The translations under genes and the position numbers were made by a program. The notes beneath the pieces were generated by a model, which was not told where the DNA came from, ran no database searches, and saw only the letters and a list, made by a program, of their open reading frames with translations. Positions 11,220 through 20,217 of a DNA stretch of 27,845 nucleotides are shown piece after piece. The stretch is from positions 1 through 27,845 of the forward strand of contig NWUY0304665859.1 in the NCBI GenBank assembly GCA_004151065.3. The letters are read 5' to 3'. This stretch comes from Larix sibirica. Taxonomy: Eukaryota; Streptophyta; Pinopsida; Pinales; Pinaceae. Numbering within the stretch: the stretch's first letter is position 1; each line of letters starts with the position of its first letter.

Positions 11220-12260
11220 AATTATCTGTACGTAGGCTCTCGATCTCGAACAGCTGCTAGTGATGGTGCTGCTGCTTAAGCTGCTGGATCATAAACTGTT
11301 GCCTCTACTGAAACTGGATCATTTAAGGTGGAGGGTAAATAACTAGGACTGGATCATTTAAGGAAGGTGGTTCTGGGTCTTTATCTGGTCGAGGTGTTTG
11401 TGGTGAAGCCGCGTATGGGTATGGATTTGGACCTAAAGCTACACCTAGATATGGATCAGCGTTCTATCTAATAGTTTATTGAGCCTCACCACCTATTCAA
11501 CAAGTTTCAGCGGGAAGCTGGGACGACTAGCACTGGCACCCTGTGACTGGATATACGGATTATGGTTCCACCCGCTGCTAAAATGACTGGCTTTCGAACT
11601 CTGTAATTATAAAAGTGGCGCAGGCAACTATTATAGATAACTCCTCTTTGTTTGCGCCAGTATTATTTCTTTATGGCGAGTTGGGTAAAGTCAAGGTAAA
11701 GTCAACCCTATTATGTGCTTTTTAAACCCTTCTGACTATGCCATGTTGTAAGCCTCTGTCTCTACCGCTGCTGACTCTGCCTCTGCAGGATCATTCCCTG
11801 GTTCTGAATAAATGGGTGCTTATTCACTGGCACCTAAACTTGACTGGCACTGAATCCGCAACAACTGACTTATATGCATATGAATCCGTCGCTACGATAA
11901 TATTTGTCTCCTACCTATACTTGCAAGCTTTCCTGCTGCATGCTCTGTTGCTGGTTCTAAAAATGGAATTGGATCCACGAATATAGAATTGGAGGAGATG
12001 ACACAGGCCCTTATTAATCCCACCCATAAACCTATGTTGGAATATTACGGCTGACCAGGGTCCTAGAGAAAATGCAACTTCAACCCCGACCTTTGCTTCA
12101 ACCGCATCTAGATCTGAGTAAGATGGTGGTATATAAACAAGCTCATTGGCTTCACTTGGCCTGGATAAAAAGAAACTGCCTTTGCTCTACTAGCGACTGC
12201 CGGTTGTGGGTGGGATTAATAGGATTGAGCGGCATTTTGTGCAGAATAGCAAAATGAACC
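11220..12260 (+). pseudogene. Gly/Ala/Ser/Thr-rich coding-like mosaic
   Basis: Several consecutive + strand frames share the same biased composition. Around 11240-11330 it is Ala/Ser/Gly-rich with stops (AASDGAAA). Around 11350-11460 it is Gly/Ser/Tyr-rich (EGGSGSLSGRG, YGYGFGPKATPRYGS). Around 11755-11810 it is Ala/Ser-rich (ASVSTAADSASAGSFPGS). Around 11840-11990 it is Thr/Ser/Tyr-rich. The direct repeat ACTGGATCATTTAAGG occurs at about 11311 and 11349. The shared bias across frame changes suggests one low-complexity protein broken by frameshifts, or codon-like simple sequence. No known domain is visible. Confidence 0.35.
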
Positions 12261-12269
12261 TCTGCGCAG

Positions 12270-13080
12270 TCTTAAACGATTATTAATACGTCGCGGGCTA
12301 AGCCTTATTAATCTCAGCGTGTTGTCTCGAAGTTGCAACTCCCCTATTTTGTGGAGGGTGGGAATAATAGTTTTCGGTCAAGCAACATCACCTTATTATT
12401 TACCTAAAGAAGAATCGTCAGGCTTAGCTCCGGGCTAATGTAAATAGAATCCTTCCGTTGCAACATCTCAGCCTGTTGTTCACCATATGTGTACTATGAT
12501 ACCACCCACAACTATTAGTTGGCGTTGGTGAATCTCTAGCAAGTGAACGCTGAGGTGAGGGCGTTGGTGAATAGCGCGTTGCATACATAATATCATCCTT
12601 GCAGCTTCATAGGAACATGGCTTAAGTCAACGCTGAATAAGATCTCAGGCAACAGTATTAGCTGAGATCAGGGCAGTTCACCATTAATAGACGGCGCTCT
12701 CTCTGCAGCTTAATAGGAACAAGCATAAGCAATATCTCCTGAAACTGCAGCTGAATCCAAATATATTTCTTTCTTACTTATAGGCCTAGCTCAAGCGCGT
12801 TGCATACTCTCATCCAACGCCCCCCCTATTATATAACCGGCGTCGGCAGCGCACCCAGGCTAATCTCTTTAGCGCCACTCAGTTCACTTATATATTGCTC
12901 AAGGCTGCTAGTGATCGTAGATAAAAGATCAGGCTGTTGTGGGGTCGGGATCAGCCTGTTGTTTACCATTAATAGACGGTCAGCGCCAACCTCTCTGGCC
13001 TGTTGTTCACAACGCGTTGTTAATCTGAGCAGGAGACTAGCTAAATCTCTGGAAGCATAAAAAGTGACGTATATTCATAA
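12270..13080. repeat. Block of shuffled short repeats
   Basis: A small set of words recurs in different order. CAGCCTGTTGTTCACCAT-like sequence lies at about 12468-12485 and 12951-12968, with degenerate copies at 12670-12683, 12930-12940 and 12998-13010. CCATTAATAGACGG is found at 12680-12693 and 12966-12979. AGCGCGTTGCATAC is found at about 12573-12586 and 12794-12807. TGCAGCTTmATAGGAACA is found at 12600-12617 and 12704-12721. GCGTTGGTGAAT occurs twice between 12520 and 12575. Different word orders between copies point to repeated rearrangement, not one tandem array. An 86-codon frame (12800-13060) inside it looks incidental. Confidence 0.6.
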
Positions 13081-13316
13081 CCGGGCCCCAACTAGATAGC
13101 CGAGAGGTCTTGCGGTTGTGGGTGGGAGGATTGTGGAAACCTAGAATAGTGCTTGCCCGCCCTTGCCAATGATCTCTATACTTGCCCTAAGGTCCAGGTC
13201 TGGCCTACAACCTGATCTTATATATAAAGGGGGGTCTGCTGTGCGGAAAAATCCGTATAGGTCTTTAGGATAAATAAGCTAGTTTCGCTTTTTCCCTCCT
13301 TATAATAAATAAGAAA

Positions 13317-13613
13317 TTGGGTCCATTATTCTGTCTTTCTTTATTTATTAGCGGTATTGCTACAACAATTATTATAACCTATAAGGATACGGGCAAGGGA
13401 AGGGAAGCTTTTAAAGCACCTCGGCCTCCACAGTTGGGTCTCTTTGCGAGGATACAGAACCTAGCCTCACCCATTGCTGCGAGGAGATCTTACTGCCTGC
13501 TGCGAGGAGATAAGACTCACCCTTTAGCTCAGACTCACCTAGAACATTTGCTAAGCCCATCGCTAAAGATCAGCTCTAAAAAGACTCCTTTCAACGTGCT
13601 GGAGTTTTCATGA
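13317..13613 (+). CDS. Hypothetical ORF, 98 codons
   Basis: The frame starts at a TTG-type codon. It begins with a hydrophobic segment (LFCLSLFISGIATTIIITY, residues about 4-22) that could be a membrane span or signal, followed by a basic/polar tail rich in Arg, Lys and Pro. The middle contains a 14-bp direct repeat (TGCTGCGAGGAGAT at 13475-13488 and 13498-13511) that duplicates part of the coding text, followed by two GACTCACC words. One N-terminal span plus a basic tail is a form often seen in chimeric plant mitochondrial ORFs, but no piece of a known mitochondrial gene is recognised in it. Expression is unsupported. Confidence 0.3.
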   Translation: MGPLFCLSLFISGIATTIIITYKDTGKGREAFKAPRPPQLGLFARIQNLASPIAARRSYCLLRGDKTHPLAQTHLEHLLSPSLKISSKKTPFNVLEFS

Positions 13614-13934
13614 CGATAAGATGCTCACAAATGGCCATTTATACGGGTTGCCGAAATAAAAGCAACAGGCAAGCAATCTTACTACAGGTCAGAAGCAAAC
13701 ATGGGCTAGCTAATCTTATGGGCTAACTAACCTTATAAGCTCCTTATAGGATGCGGAAAATAATAAGATAATATAGAATGCATAAAATAAGAAATGGGAA
13801 TATTGGCTAATGGTAATAATTAGGTCACCATACCTCTTTACCAGTAAGATTACCATAGCTATACCATCACCTTATTAGTATCTATCTACTTGGTCTCTTT
13901 CTCAGTAAAGTTACCGTAATCTTTGGACCATGGG

Positions 13935-14024
13935 AAGAAAGATCTGAGCCATGTGAAGTGTTTTGTGTGCCACAAGTTTGGTAACTATGCCTCTTAGTGT
14001 CCTGCGAAGAAGGGAAGGGTAATA
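13935..14024 (+). pseudogene. Retrotransposon Gag zinc-knuckle fragment
   Basis: Codons 13959-14000 encode CFVCHKFGNYAS, a stop, then C and PAKKGR. This is the CX2CX4HX4C zinc knuckle of plant Ty1/copia-type Gag proteins with two faults: the zinc-binding His is Asn (AAC at 13983) and the residue before the last Cys is TAG. The Lys-rich tail after the last Cys (AKKGR) is typical. In the family this domain binds nucleic acid during particle assembly. No other Gag, protease, integrase or reverse transcriptase segment is recognised nearby, so it is an isolated dead scrap. Some nuclear non-transposon proteins also carry such knuckles. Confidence 0.65.
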
Positions 14025-14437
14025 TAAATATGTCCTTTGGAACGACCTTATATAATCCCCTTTAACGCACTATGGAATCCTATGCTAATGGAAAATTCCT
14101 CGGTTCCTAATAGTATAGGAAATAATATCTGCGCACTAAAGTAAAATTACTAACCCATTAACCCTCGTCCTATCTCGACAGAAAAGCGTGGTGCGCTTAT
14201 TGGTGATTCTTAGTTTCTTAGCTTATCTCTAGCTTACTTAGATCAATTGTTAAATAAATAGTGTAATTCTAGAATATTATCTCTTAGAGGTTTAGTGCTT
14301 GCTCTGTATATTCGAACCTCTCGCGATTCGACCACCCGATTCTCTTTCCTACCGCGATTAACTTCGTCAGGGTTTATAGAAAAAGAACCTATTCCCTTAA
14401 ACTCTCTGTGGATTCGGAGTTAGTAGTCACCACATAA

Positions 14438-15319
14438 TTTTTTGTAGCAAAGCAAACAGATAAAGATCCATTGTTAACAGCTACTGCAATGAATGCTTTT
14501 GCTCAAGCAACTACATCCAACGTGTTAGACATGATGAAAGAGCTGCGAGATTGTAGAAGGAAGAGAACTTCTTTGGAAAATAAGGTTAATTCTTATAAGA
14601 CAGAGAAAGATAGTAATACAGCATTCAAAGCTTGTGTCTTCAAAGCCCAGGATGAGCTGAACATAACTCAAAGTATGTTTTATAGTAAACTATAGGATCT
14701 GCAATAGCAATCCATGGATTGACTAAGTATCACCAACCGAGTCGCGAAATAAAAGATAAAGCTAGAAGGAGTACAGCTCGGCTTTGAATTAGTTAAGCAA
14801 TGGCAGCGAGAGCATACTGATGCCCCCCAGGACATCCCGAGAATAAGCAATAAGGAATTTGATCGACATGATATGGCTCTCGAGAATTGAAAACACGCCT
14901 GTATCATGATAAGAAAAGATGTAGATGACACCTTCAGTAAATGTAAGCAACTATGGCAAGCTACTGAGTTGCTCATCTGAAAGTGTAGCCTTCCTTCGTT
15001 CGGGGAACCTGACATGTTGCTGCCAGCAGAATAGGTAATGAATACATTGGAAGAAAACATAAAGCATGAAAGGCTCGTCATTGAGCAGGCACCCACAGTG
15101 ACCAAAGAAAGGTTAAGAGAGTACATAGCAAACCCATCAAAGTAGAGCATCCTTATAAACTCCTTTTTAACACCATGCAAAATAATATGGAAAAATCGTG
15201 AAATCATAATGTATTAAGTGGCATTAGAGCAGCTAGTATTCCCATGTGCAATCGGTATCCAGTCAGCATATGAAGTATGGAATGCCTATATACAGGAAAA
15301 GGAAAAAAAGAAAGCTTAG
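14438..15319 (+). pseudogene. Decayed 294-codon protein gene, coiled-coil-like, unidentified
   Basis: A single + strand frame keeps a protein-like, charged composition throughout, ending at TAG 15317-15319. It is interrupted by nine internal stops, the first at 14693. The opening 74 codons are clean and rich in Lys, Glu, Asn and Arg with heptad-like spacing (MMKELRDCRRKRTSLENKV), suggesting a coiled coil. Later segments include LGFELVKQWQREHTD, NTLEENIKHERLVIEQAPTV and AYEVWNAYIQEKEKKKA. A 175-codon - strand frame covers 14680-15207, but its Ser/Leu/Phe/Cys-rich content is what the antisense of a Lys/Glu/Gln-rich gene would give, so I prefer the + reading. It is perhaps a retroelement or nuclear gene remnant. 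The Gag knuckle 440 bp upstream is on the same strand, but the frame is not continuous with it. Confidence 0.5.
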
Positions 15320-15868
15320 TTAACTTGTAATTTGAAATATATTATCTTTTTCCCTTTTTTTTAATGCCACTTGTAAAAAGAGAATATTTTGGCATTCGAA
15401 GAGTTCAATAAGAGGTTTCGTTTCTTTTGAATAAACGGTTGCTAGGTAGAATATAGAAAAGAGAAATGACAAAAAAGATAAGGGGCTTTTTAACTCTTGG
15501 CATTTTAGAAACTTATTTGAAAAAGTGAATATAGTTTCCATCTTGGCCAGGGATTGAAAGGATTGATTCCAGTGTGTAAAGTGGGGAATTATTATTTTAC
15601 TTTCATAGCATTGGGATACTTTAATAATATTAAATGATGCTACAGATTGTTCTTTATGTATCTATTATTTGTTCTTACTGCTTTCTTTCAAATGGTTGTT
15701 TACTTTTGGATATGGAACTGTAGTTGTTAATTAAGTTACAGGTTTTTCTTTGCTTTATTACTGTCTACTTGTGATTCTGCTTTTATTCAATAGTAAATTC
15801 ATTTCTATTTCAAATAGCAGCGTTGCATTTGGTTCTATATCTACTTCCCTTGTGACTCGTGCTCCTAG
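15320..15868. other. AT-rich spacer, no gene seen
   Basis: This T-rich sequence lies between two converging pseudogenes (+ strand ending at 15319, - strand ending at 15869). A 73-codon - strand frame (15320-15541) is simple Phe/Leu/Lys-rich text and is not supported. It may contain the 3' flanks of the two decayed genes. Confidence 0.4.
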
Positions 15869-17440
15869 CTAGGAAGCTGTAATGTAGACTTGCCTGTCTT
15901 GATTTACATTGAGGTTGTAGATGCCCAGCTCAGTCAGCAAATCGTAGGAGGCTGGTGGTAGGCCCTGGAACACGTCGATTGCTTTGCTCAGTAACTTCAA
16001 GTAAGAAACCAGTTTCTCATAGATTACTTGTCCTTTCAGCGGACCATCAACGTTCTTAAACTGCTCTATATTGTTTCGACATTGCAGCATTGCATCCCTA
16101 TAGATCCCCTGGTTGTAAAACCCTCTGTCCTCACTGGCCACCTGCTACTGAATGGATTCCTGCAACAGCTTCATTAATTACTTTAGCCTGCTACTTATTA
16201 ACAGCAACACTTATTGCTCCATTGTCATACTACAAGAACTTGTACCCTGCGGTGATGTGGTGGCACTACAGGCAGGGTGACTACTAGATGCCTTTATCAT
16301 GGGGATAGGTGGTGCCAAAGCCCGGTCGATCATTGGGTCGTACACCTTCCCGTGGACTAGCGACAATCTTTTTCTCTTTCGCGGAGCCAAATAATATGAG
16401 GATGTAAACTCCAACGTAATTTCCCCTTCCCTTCCCATGTAGGATTTCTTTATAGTTACCTCCGCGGTGCTTCCTTTGTCGGTGCTTGATCCCTACAGCA
16501 ATCTTTTGCCTTGACAGTTTCATTGTTCTTTTTCCGTGTGGGCACATTGCTTGATGGCCTGCTCAACCCTTGACCTGGTCAACATTAAGTTTAGAGTCTC
16601 CACATCTGCTTCTACATCCACCCATCCATCTGACAGCCTTGGCCTCAGTGTCAACTAGCTATCAACTGGTATTCCTTCCCATACTCATTAATGAGCTACA
16701 CCGGGATTCTAGTCATGCTTTCTATAACCTAGTACATCTCCTGGTAGTAGGATTGAAATACAATGTCGATTCCTATTTGCACAGCCTTTTCTGTAGAACA
16801 TGTGAGGTTCTCAAATTTCACTGCAATAAACTTAACTTCAGGATCCATCTACTTTATCTAAATTCCTCCTGGCTTCATCCACTGGGAAAATGCAATCAAC
16901 AAAAAGAAAGTATCGAGCTATAAATATATATTAGAATCCTATGAGTCCCATGCATTCTACAAAATGAAATTAGTGAGGTAAGTAACCCAATTTATCCTCA
17001 CCTAGGCCACACATACATCAGAAACATGCATAGCCTATTTAGAACACTCCCCCTTCTGACAAGTATGTAGCACCCATGTTTACAACAGTTGTGCTACCAT
17101 AGCAACTGGCATGCTGCTAATTGAACCAATGTCATAGCCTCGACCCTTCGCCTTCACATTATACTTCAGTGTCAGGTCCATTTATTCTTCCACTCCCTCC
17201 TCTTTCGTTAACCCTTGTGCATCTTTGGGCGATGGTACCTTTACTATGTGCCTCAGTAACATCCTACTCATCCTCCGGTAACCCCGTGATTGCATTCACG
17301 ACCTCATTGTTGATGGGGATCTTGCAGTTTAGCTGAATCCCCCCTGTATACGTCTGTGATAGCAGCAACGACATACACTTCTTAACTACAGGAAAACTTC
17401 CAAAGCAGGAGCATGTAGCAAGCTGGTGATTCCTAATTTT
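15869..17440 (-). pseudogene. Decayed intron-containing protein gene, unknown family
   Basis: On the - strand, coding-like text runs from about 17437 down to a TAG at the ORF end (15869). The final 90 codons (16141-15869) are clean and globular-looking (GFYNQGIYRDAMLQCRNNI, GLPPASYDLLTELGIYNLN). Upstream in the same frame is a Thr/Ser/Pro/Lys-rich segment (16438-16211), then frames separated by shifts near 16640 and 17270 that include MDPEVKFIAVKFENLT (from about 16852) and LNCKIPINNEVVNAITG (about 17330-17280). About nine stops and two frameshifts break it. Between 17001 and 16882 lies a candidate 120-bp spliceosomal intron: GTGAGG donor, CTAAT branch-like word, pyrimidine-rich CAG acceptor, with frame kept across it. 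This points to a nuclear origin. No domain is recognised; the 17330 region vaguely resembles transposon-associated plant proteins. Confidence 0.55.
16882..17001 (-). other. Candidate spliceosomal intron in the decayed - strand gene
   Basis: Reading on the - strand, the donor is TAG|GTGAGG (17001 downwards) and the acceptor TTGCATTTTCCCAG|TGG (ending 16882). The 120-bp interior is AT-rich with two CTAAT words as possible branch sites. The flanking reading frame is phase 0 on both sides. Group II introns in plant organelles start GUGYG and are usually far longer, so a spliceosomal origin fits better. Splicing has not been shown. Confidence 0.35.
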
Positions 17441-17834
17441 TCAAAAGATCGGAATGGTCAAAACTAGCGCAAAAGGGTAACCCATAAAAGATACTATTAC
17501 AAAGGGCGACCAAGACTGTTGCCATACAAAAGAGATCAAGTGGAAGGGTGTATCATGTAAATAATTGTTAATTCACCAAAAATAATGAATGAATTTGGAT
17601 ATGTTACAAGAAAGGAGATAGGTGCCCAAAAATGCAATCAAGCAGTTCAATCCTGTATGGGTGGAAGTAATAATGGTAGATGGAAGTTACCAAGGGTGGA
17701 CCTGCTTACGATCCAAATAGAATTTTGACAAGCTTTTCACTATAACAATGACCAGGTACGCCGCCCTATATGTTTTTAGGGCCCCTACCCCATTTGATAG
17801 TGCTAGGCCAGGTTCATAGAGAGTCATTTTCCAC

Positions 17835-17956
17835 CTCGACTAGGTCCGATAGGTATTGTCCTTCATAGGCCACCTTCACAGAGGATAATTTACCATCCAG
17901 GTAAGGTCCAATAGGTCTTTCCCCCCATACGCTACCTTTCTGTACTGAATTTACCA
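17835..17956. repeat. Two tandem 61-bp units
   Basis: 17835-17895 and 17896-17956 are exactly 61 bp each and align without gaps at recognisable identity: both carry (C/A)TAGGT after GGTCC, a CCTTTC/CCTTCA(C) word and end in AATTTACCA. Divergence is substantial, so the duplication is old. A partial third unit may lie beyond 17957 (GCCACCTTTGCACTAG resembles GCCACCTTCACAGAGG). 61 is not a multiple of three, so the duplication would have shifted the reading frame of any gene at that point. Confidence 0.6.
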
Positions 17957-18102
17957 CTCGTTTGTTGCTCAGTTCAATGATAAATGACGCCACCTTTGCA
18001 CTAGTTAATTGAAAATCTCTATAGGCATACAATATTGCATAGAGACATTGAACTTGTCCCTTACTACTGCCATTAAAAGGTTCCCACGGACGAATGGCAG
18101 CC

Positions 18103-18124
18103 CTCTTACTCTTACTCTTACTCG
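18103..18124. repeat. Simple repeat (CTTACT)n
   Basis: About three and a half copies of CTTACT stand in a row inside the decayed - strand gene, where they encode the Ser-Lys alternation. It is probably a slippage tract. Confidence 0.7.
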
Positions 18125-18514
18125 ATTTCTACCTCGACGAACTCGAAATCCACCCTTACGAAACAGTCCTCTACCTTTTCCTAGACCCTCTACCTCCACC
18201 TCACTCACACTCTCGAGATGGGATATGGCTTTTCACATATAGATATACAACCATTGGTCAATCTCTATGTGGCTCAACAAAGATATTGCTAACATAGATA
18301 GCCGCCATGTTCCCACTCACTGAAGACAAGCCGTTCAACCACTGCATGAGGCCAATCACATCACTATAGACTAGCCCCGTGTAATGTCTTCTGCCAGCCC
18401 CGGGGTGGATTCTCCCATGCAAGTGTAAGGTATTAGCCGGTTCCATGAATTGGTGCAAAGTTTCGGGGATCCCACGTATGATGAAATTATAATAAATGTT
18501 GAAACTTAGAGTTT

Positions 18515-19009
18515 AGACAAAAGAAATTATTGGGTATCACGTAGAGATGCTGGTATCATATGTATCTCATTGAAAGTATTGAAGCAAAGTATTGAATGTA
18601 TTAAAGAACGATTATGCTTGAACTCCTATCCAGGAACATATCTCTGTTCTGTTGGCACCTGATCTTACAATGGACAAGTTAAACGTAGAGATGCAATCTC
18701 GTTATTATGTAGTGCTAGCTTACGGAAACAACTATAGTAGTTATTACACACTATAGCCTAGGGGAGTTATAGCGGATTATATATTAGAGCAGCTACCATG
18801 GATTATTCTGGACCTGCCTGCATGAATTAGACTACCGCGGACCCGCGTGAAATAGGTTCTACACCTATTCCCTTATACCTGGCTCTATCTCTCGCCATTC
18901 TAAGTGTCTTACAGGGAAAAAATGGGATACTAATCTATATTGGGTATGTTGGCAAGGGGACTTCTCTTTATTAGGTTTATTAGGTTGTGACACATCGGCC
19001 AAACGTGAA
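18515..19009. other. Intergenic, no gene seen
   Basis: No frame is convincing on either strand. The - strand text just upstream of the decayed gene (18515-18640) may be more of that gene but has stops. A segment at about 18715-18760 is repeated in diverged form at about 20070-20115. Confidence 0.4.
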
Positions 19010-19381
19010 ATGATAAGGTTTAAGTTTATCTTCTTATGGCTTTCACACTATGGCAGAGTGCATGGGCTTTACTCGGAGACTTCTAGTTACAAATTAGACT
19101 TTCTCTTTACGGACAATCCAACCACATCTAGGGCACAGGGGATATACGGATCACGCCCAACTGGTAATGGGGGATTCTATCCAACGGGTGGGCCCATTCA
19201 AAATATTACATCCCGTATCTGGCTCATGGGTGTGCTATTGGGAAGGCAAGCTTTTACATCAACATCACGACGACATCCATTTCCACATCAACATCGAATC
19301 CACTGGATTTCCTTTCATATGCTAGGCATACTTTATAAGATATGGATAAGGGCTCTCATTCGGTTAAGTGTCTCATATTGA
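19010..19381 (+). CDS. Hypothetical ORF, 123 codons
   Basis: An intact frame from ATG 19010. The product begins basic and hydrophobic (IRFKFIFLWLSHYGRVHG), has a Gly/Pro/Thr-rich middle (SRPTGNGGFYPTGGP) and ends hydrophobic. The FIFLWLS opening recalls a photosystem I reaction-centre helix, but the following residues do not follow psaA or psaB, so I do not accept that match. The end of the frame touches the 3' end of the - strand pseudogene at 19356. It is long for chance but has no family. Confidence 0.3.
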   Translation: MIRFKFIFLWLSHYGRVHGLYSETSSYKLDFLFTDNPTTSRAQGIYGSRPTGNGGFYPTGGPIQNITSRIWLMGVLLGRQAFTSTSRRHPFPHQHRIHWISFHMLGILYKIWIRALIRLSVSY

Positions 19382-19856
19382 AAAAACCATGGTAAACACA
19401 TCTATCGTAAACATGGGGGTCGAAGAGACGGAAGCTAGTACCATAGGCTAGAACTAAAGCTACTTCTAAGTTTCCTTTGGTTGCTCCTTCCCGGCCAGCC
19501 TCAAATGATATACAGCGAGGGGTCAGGGTTACTCTCGGCTTACGAGTTGAGGGGTGGGTATTTACTATCAGCGGACAAGCAGTGATGACCATGTGAGAAT
19601 GGCTTTCGGGTCAAAGTTTGGGGGGGAATTTTGACCTCCTTCCTGGGAATGACTCCTGTGAATGAGTTTCTCTCGGCAGAAAGTGACTGTTACTTTTTCC
19701 CGGGGTATCAACTCTAGTGGTAGGGGTAATTGTTACTCCCTGGGGGGATTGCTGAGATTGACCGTTGGGTAATGATTGGATATTATTAACGCAATTAAAC
19801 ATATCAAATTTTGAGGTTTTCATTTTCGTTCCAGATGCACGCTTCTGAGAAGACAA
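19356..19856 (-). pseudogene. - strand gene fragment, 166 codons with one stop
   Basis: One - strand frame runs from 19856 to 19356, broken only by a TGA near 19611. The first part is Ser/Gln/Pro/Thr-rich and disordered-looking (NNIQSLPNGQSQQSPQG). The second is more ordered (RVTLTPRCISFEAGREGATK, LAYGTSFRLFDPHVYDR). Just inside the 5' end, reading TTTTTTATCCTTTGTCTTCTCAG, is a strong plant-type 3' splice-site context, suggesting that the coding part starts at about 19844 as an internal exon of a nuclear gene. I do not recognise the protein. No neighbour on the same strand obviously continues it. Confidence 0.4.
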
Positions 19857-20018
19857 AGGATAAAAAACTAAATTATGAAAACAGGCCTATAGGCAATTCA
19901 GCTATCACAGATAAACTTAATAGTATAGCTGTAGAGTAAGGCTCCTTCTTACCTTACTTGCCGTTTAAGCCCAGAGTGTGAAAGCCAGAGAGTATAGTTA
20001 CATGGAACTTTCTTAATG

Positions 20019-20040
20019 CATAGACTAAGATAAGTCTATG
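20019..20040. other. Perfect 8-bp hairpin, 6-nt loop
   Basis: CATAGACT, loop AAGATA, AGTCTATG. The stem is perfect but AT-rich and has no T-tract after it, so it is not a bacterial-type terminator. In plant organelles such stems can stabilise transcript ends or arise by chance. Confidence 0.5.
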
Positions 20041-20082
20041 AAGCCATAGTTGGTGGACTAAAGGCAAGTAGGTTAGCTTATT

Positions 20083-20217
20083 ATGGAAACAACTAGTAGT
20101 TCTTACACTACAGAGGATGTCAGGAGATCAATTGAACACATATCACATGAATATAAGGACAGGGAAGTAGTTTCGTATCTAGATATTGAACTTATTCCAA
20201 CTATTCTTTCAGTATAA
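20083..20217 (+). CDS. Small ORF, 44 codons, doubtful
   Basis: It starts at ATG and stops at TAA. The product is Thr/Ser-rich at the start, then charged (TTEDVRRSIEHISHEYKDRE), unlike the random translations around it. It overlaps the copy of a diverged direct repeat at its start. No family is recognised; it may be the beginning of an imported gene. Confidence 0.2.
   Translation: METTSSSYTTEDVRRSIEHISHEYKDREVVSYLDIELIPTILSV

Larger units (their letters stand above)
17814..18512 (-). pseudogene. Decayed - strand gene, about 233 codons, with Ser/Lys-rich linker
   Basis: A single - strand frame runs from 18512 to 17814. Its N-terminal part (18512-18258) is globular-looking and clean (IIRGIPETLHQFMEP, HGRIHPGAGRRHYTG, SVSGNMAAIYVSNIFVEP). 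After TGA near 18260 comes a low-complexity region with several stops, rich in Gly/Arg then Ser/Lys (SSSSR, stop, KSSKSKSKRAA; about 18200-18095). The last clean part (about 18035-17814, YAYRDFQLTSAKVASFIIEL) runs into the 61-bp duplication. It lies just upstream of the pseudogene at 17440-15869 on the same strand, with coding-like text in between (IYHYYFHPYRIELLDCIFG near 17650), so both may be one gene of about 2.6 kb. The family is unrecognised. Confidence 0.5.

Noticed and set aside
14310-14345. tRNA-like T-arm words (TTCGAACC, GATTCGACC)
   Set aside because: No matching acceptor stem, anticodon arm or spacing on either strand.
14680-15207. 175-codon uninterrupted - strand ORF
   Set aside because: Its Ser/Leu/Phe/Cys-rich content is what the antisense of the Lys/Glu/Gln-rich + strand pseudogene would give. 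Not fully excluded.
18094-18297. Two overlapping + strand frames of 67-77 codons (18009-18242 and 18094-18297)
   Set aside because: They are the antisense of the Ser/Lys/Arg-rich section of the - strand pseudogene and owe their openness to the simple repeat.
19010-19075. Possible photosystem I psaA/psaB fragment (FIFLWLS)
   Set aside because: The similarity ends after about seven residues and the downstream sequence does not follow either protein.
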